Shown here one piece after another: positions 61,151 through 64,000 of a DNA stretch of 64,000 nucleotides; the first letter of the stretch is position 1, and each line of letters opens with the position of its first letter. Position numbers and translations under genes: made by a program. Location: positions 4,823,501-4,887,500 of the forward strand of contig NZ_JARBAX010000001.1 in NCBI RefSeq assembly GCF_028807635.1, read 5' to 3'. Under the pieces are notes generated by a model, which was given only the letters and a program-made list of their open reading frames with translations, ran no database searches and was not told the DNA's origin. The stretch comes from Streptomyces spiramyceticus (lineage in GTDB: Bacteria; Actinomycetota; Actinomycetes; Streptomycetales; Streptomycetaceae).

Positions 61151-62779
61151 GTGCCGCAGACCCTCGACGCCGTCGCGGTGCGAGCCTGGTGCTCACTGGC
61201 CTTGGAAGCGCTGGGCAGAGCCCGCGAGGAAATCGACGCGATCAACGTCTATCCGGTCGCGGACGGAGACACCGGAACCAACCTCTATCTGACCGTGGAA
61301 TCCGCCGCCCAGGCGGTCGAAGCCGTCTTCACCGCGCACGAGACCGTGACGGACCCGGCATCGGTGCCCGCTCTCGCGGACGTCGTACGGGCGATGGCTC
61401 ACGGCGCGCTGCTGGGGGCGCGGGGCAACTCGGGCACGATCCTGGCGCAGCTGCTGCGCGGCATGGCGCAGGTGCTGTCCGACGACTCGACCGCCCTGCG
61501 CGGCGCCCTGCGCAAGGCGGCCGAATCGGCGTACCGGGCGGTCGCACACCCCGTGGAGGGCACCGTCCTGACGGTGGCCACTGCGGCGGCCACCTCGGCG
61601 GAGACCGTCGACGGAGGGACGGTGGAGGTGGCGCGTGCGGCGTACGAAGGGGCGCGCACGGCCCTCGACGCGACACCTGGGCAGCTGGAGGTGCTGGGCC
61701 GCGCGGGTGTCGTCGACGCGGGCGGGCAGGGGCTGCTGACCGTACTCGGCGCGCTGGTCGAGGCGGTCTCGGGCGAAGCGGTCGCTGTACGACGGCGCGG
61801 AGAGCTGCCACACCCGGTGGACCACTGCCCGGCGGACTCACCGGACTCGGCGGGCTCTACGGAGGGGGCCGGCGGCCCAGCCTTCGAGGTGATCTATCTG
61901 CTGGAGGCGGACGACGCGGCGGTGGATCGGCTGCGGACCCGTCTCGACGGCCTCGGCGACTCGCTCGTGGTCGTCGGCGGCGACGGCCTCTGGAACGTCC
62001 ATGTGCACGTGGACGACGCCGGCGCGGCAGTGGAGGCGGGCGTCGAGGCAGGCCGCCCGTACCGCATCCGCATCACCCACTTCGCCGCCGACCGTGGCGC
62101 ACCCCGCCGCGAGCGGGCCCAGCGGGCGGTCGTGGCCGTGGTCCCCGGCGAAGGCCTGGCGAGCCTGTGCGCCGAGGCGGGCGCGACCACGGTGCTCGCA
62201 CGCCCCGGGGAGCCGCCCGCGAGCGGCGAGCTGGCGGAGGCGATCCGGCGCGCGCACGCGCGCGAAGTGGTCCTGCTGCCCAACGACGCCGACCTGCGAC
62301 ACACGGCAGCCGCAGCGGCGGAACAGGTCCGTACGGAAGGTGTACGGGTCGCGCTCATCCCCACCCGCGCGGCGGTCCAGGGCATCGCGGCCCTCGCCGT
62401 CCACGAGCCGGACCGCAGCTTCGACGAGGACGTGGTGGCGATGACGTCGGCGGCGGGAGCCACCCGCTACGGCGAACTCACCGTCGCGGAACGGCAGTCC
62501 TGGACGATGGCGGGCATCTGCCAGGCCGGCGACGTGCTCGGCCTGATCGACGGCGATGTGGTGGTGATCGGTTCCGACCTGACGGCGGCGGCCCGTACGG
62601 TCCTGGACCGGATGCTGGCCGCGGGCGGCGAAATGGTCACCCTGGTCCTGGGCGAAGAGGCGCCGGAGGGGCTGGCGGAGTACCTGGAGGCCCACGTCCG
62701 CGAATCGCACCTGGCGGTGGACACGGTGACGTACGACGGCGGTCGTCAGTCGTCCCCGCTGCTGATCGGCGTGGAATGA
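61151..62779 (+). CDS. DAK2 (DhaL/FakA-like) domain protein
   Basis: A 542-residue protein. The N-terminal ~200 residues are a DhaL/FakA_A domain (EIDAINVYPVADGDTGTNLY with metal-binding Asp residues, GALLGARGNSGTILAQLLRG, VDAGGQGLLTVL). The C-terminal part resembles the FakA_C/DegV-like region (VVAVVPGEGLASLCAEAGAT, EVVLLPNDADLRHTAAAAAE, LIDGDVVVIGSDLTAAARTV). The domains suggest a fatty acid kinase-type subunit that phosphorylates fatty acids with a FakB partner, not a glycerone kinase. GTG 61151 follows AAGGAGG. It is upstream of recG, with a terminator between. Confidence 0.88.
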   Translation: MPQTLDAVAVRAWCSLALEALGRAREEIDAINVYPVADGDTGTNLYLTVESAAQAVEAVFTAHETVTDPASVPALADVVRAMAHGALLGARGNSGTILAQLLRGMAQVLSDDSTALRGALRKAAESAYRAVAHPVEGTVLTVATAAATSAETVDGGTVEVARAAYEGARTALDATPGQLEVLGRAGVVDAGGQGLLTVLGALVEAVSGEAVAVRRRGELPHPVDHCPADSPDSAGSTEGAGGPAFEVIYLLEADDAAVDRLRTRLDGLGDSLVVVGGDGLWNVHVHVDDAGAAVEAGVEAGRPYRIRITHFAADRGAPRRERAQRAVVAVVPGEGLASLCAEAGATTVLARPGEPPASGELAEAIRRAHAREVVLLPNDADLRHTAAAAAEQVRTEGVRVALIPTRAAVQGIAALAVHEPDRSFDEDVVAMTSAAGATRYGELTVAERQSWTMAGICQAGDVLGLIDGDVVVIGSDLTAAARTVLDRMLAAGGEMVTLVLGEEAPEGLAEYLEAHVRESHLAVDTVTYDGGRQSSPLLIGVE

Positions 62780-62780
62780 G

Positions 62781-62830
62781 AGCGCCCGGGAACAGGGCCC
62801 GCGGCATCGCGGATCCTGTTCCCGGGCGCT
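62781..62830 (+). terminator. Terminator after the DAK2 gene
   Basis: A 16-bp perfect stem (62781-62796 / 62815-62830), with an inner weaker pairing, begins one base after the stop codon. Confidence 0.85.
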
Positions 62831-63049
62831 TCGGGCACACCTGTCGGGCCCCGAGCCAGAGCCATGGTGTCCAGTGACTCCGCCTGTGCGTGAACGCGGT
62901 GGCTTCTCACTCGCCCGCTGATGCGGACTCATGACGGACAAGCCCTGCCCGATGCCGAAGGGCATGCTGCGAAGGTAGCGCCTTGCAGGCGTCTGTGCTC
63001 CCGGATTCCGGGATCGGGCGGCCGCCAATTGTCAGAGCGATAGTGTCCA

Positions 63050-64000
63050 ATGGATTCCGTGCCCGCGCTCGACGAACCACTCAAGAAGACGCTCGGCGGC
63101 ACCACCGCGAAGGTGATGGCCGAGCACCTCGACCTGCACACGGTCGGCGACCTGTTGCACCACTACCCGCGGCGGTACGCCGAGCGCGGCGAGCTGACGC
63201 AGCTCGCCGACCTCCCGCTCGACGAACACGCCACCGTCGTCGCGCAGGTCGCCGACGCCCGCGTCCTGAGGTTCAACAACGGCAAGGGCCAGCGGCTGGA
63301 GGTGACCCTCACCGACGGCAGCGGACGGCTTCAGCTGGTCTTCTTCGGCAAGTCGATCTACCACCACCAGAAGGAACTGCTCCCCGGCCGCCGAGGCATG
63401 TTCTCCGGCAAGGTCGGCATCTTCCGCAATGTCCGCCAGCTGTCCCACCCGGCGTACGAAATGCTCGGCAAGGACAGCGGCGCGGACGCCGTCGAGGCGT
63501 GGGCGAACCAGCTGATCGCGCTCTACCCGGCCTGCGCGCAGATGGAGAGCTGGAAGATCGCCAAGACCGTCGACCTGGTCCTGGCCTCCTTGGAAGCCAC
63601 CGGCTGGCAGGAGGTCGCCGACCCCCTGCCGCCCGCCCTCCGCGAGGGCCGCGGACTCACAGACCTGCCCGACGCGTTCCGCAAGGTGCACCGGCCCCGT
63701 ACGAAGGCGGACATCGCCGAGGCACGTGAGCGCCTCAAGTGGGACGAGGCGTTCGTCCTCCAAGTCGCCCTCGCCCGGCGCCGGTTCGCCGACACGCAGC
63801 TCCCGGCGGTCGCGCGTCGACCCGTCCCCGGCGGCCTGCTCGACGCCTTCGACGCCAAGCTGCCCTTCACCCTCACCGACGGCCAGCAGAAGGTGTCGAA
63901 GGAAATCTTCGACGACCTGGCCACCGAACACCCCATGCACCGCCTCCTCCAGGGCGAGGTGGGCAGCGGCAAGACCATGGTCGCGCTGCGCGCGATGCTC
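63050..64000 (+). CDS. recG: ATP-dependent DNA helicase RecG, 5' part
   Basis: The first 317 codons of RecG, which drives branch migration and fork reversal in replication and repair; the gene continues beyond the window. The N-terminal wedge domain shows LDLHTVGDLLHHYPRRYAER, an OB-fold (VVAQVADARVLRFNNGKGQR, GSGRLQLVFFGKSIYHHQKE) and the linker FTLTDGQQKVSKEIFDDL. The Walker A motif LLQGEVGSGKTMVALRAML lies at the very end. ATG 63050 gives MDSVPALDEPLKKTLGG; no strong Shine-Dalgarno is visible. Confidence 0.95.
   Translation, partial: MDSVPALDEPLKKTLGGTTAKVMAEHLDLHTVGDLLHHYPRRYAERGELTQLADLPLDEHATVVAQVADARVLRFNNGKGQRLEVTLTDGSGRLQLVFFGKSIYHHQKELLPGRRGMFSGKVGIFRNVRQLSHPAYEMLGKDSGADAVEAWANQLIALYPACAQMESWKIAKTVDLVLASLEATGWQEVADPLPPALREGRGLTDLPDAFRKVHRPRTKADIAEARERLKWDEAFVLQVALARRRFADTQLPAVARRPVPGGLLDAFDAKLPFTLTDGQQKVSKEIFDDLATEHPMHRLLQGEVGSGKTMVALRAML

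Overview
The window is chromosomal DNA of a Streptomyces (or a very close actinomycete). It has very high G+C, strongly GC-biased third codon positions and GTG starts. The gene families are typical of the genus: two tandem conservons (cvnA-D), a fused urease gamma/beta gene, the leucine regulator gene ndgR next to leuCD, an acyl-CoA carboxylase beta/epsilon pair, a HupS-type HU with a lysine-rich tail, and a Gln/Glu tRNA cluster. From memory, the order pruA - leuB - ilvE - urease - cimA - pccB - conservons - gltX - tRNAs - ndgR/leuCD - hupS - gpsA - ddlA - thiL - thiD - rpmB - recG follows the conserved core of Streptomyces chromosomes (around SCO5520-SCO5566 in S. coelicolor). No alignment was run.

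Layout. 1-3151: end of pruA, a secreted S1 protease, an AAC(2')-type acetyltransferase and a 42-residue protein. 3149-8546: an accessory island bounded by 21-bp inverted repeats. It holds a large TnpB-like RuvC protein with a divergent small HTH gene, an IS1182 pseudogene whose middle is inverted, a lipoprotein, a PQQ-propeller pseudogene and an IS5-like transposase remnant. 8581-12634: purple-acid-phosphatase-like enzyme, leuB, ilvE. 12851-20508: a divergent putative nitrogen-scavenging set (amidase, EEP hydrolase and NCS1 permease on one strand; ureAB, ureC, agmatine deiminase and TetR on the other). 20862-29938: cimA, TPM-domain protein, yceI, a frameshifted class A PBP, a tandem-repeat spacer and a family 8 polysaccharide lyase. 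30102-31913: pccB-pccE. 32076-42386: two tandem conservons. 42904-47222: small protein, FAH-family protein, gltX, HAD hydrolase and five tRNA genes. 47319-49185: a MEDS-STAS / MEDS-ATPase anti-sigma-like pair. 49230-52153: ndgR divergent from leuCD. 52346-56491: small protein, hupS, small protein, cofC, plsC, gpsA. 56659-64000: ddlA, DUF3515 lipoprotein, AsnC-domain protein, thiL, thiD, rpmB, DAK2 protein and the start of recG.

How the genes work together. Branched-chain amino acid synthesis is spread through the window (leuB, ilvE, cimA, leuC, leuD) with its regulator NdgR. pccB/pccE, plsC, gpsA and possibly the DAK2 protein serve acyl-CoA and phospholipid metabolism. ddlA and the PBP serve the cell wall, and cofC serves coenzyme F420. 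The conservons and the MEDS pair are signalling modules.

Most noteworthy: the TIR-bounded mosaic with its oversized TnpB plus HTH pair; an accessory-free urease whose flap cysteine is valine; a PBP with both a one-base frameshift and a lost KTG lysine; a dispersed repeat inserted in frame into the start of gltX; a triplicated 5' end of a HAD gene; and a MITE-like element that extends cofC.
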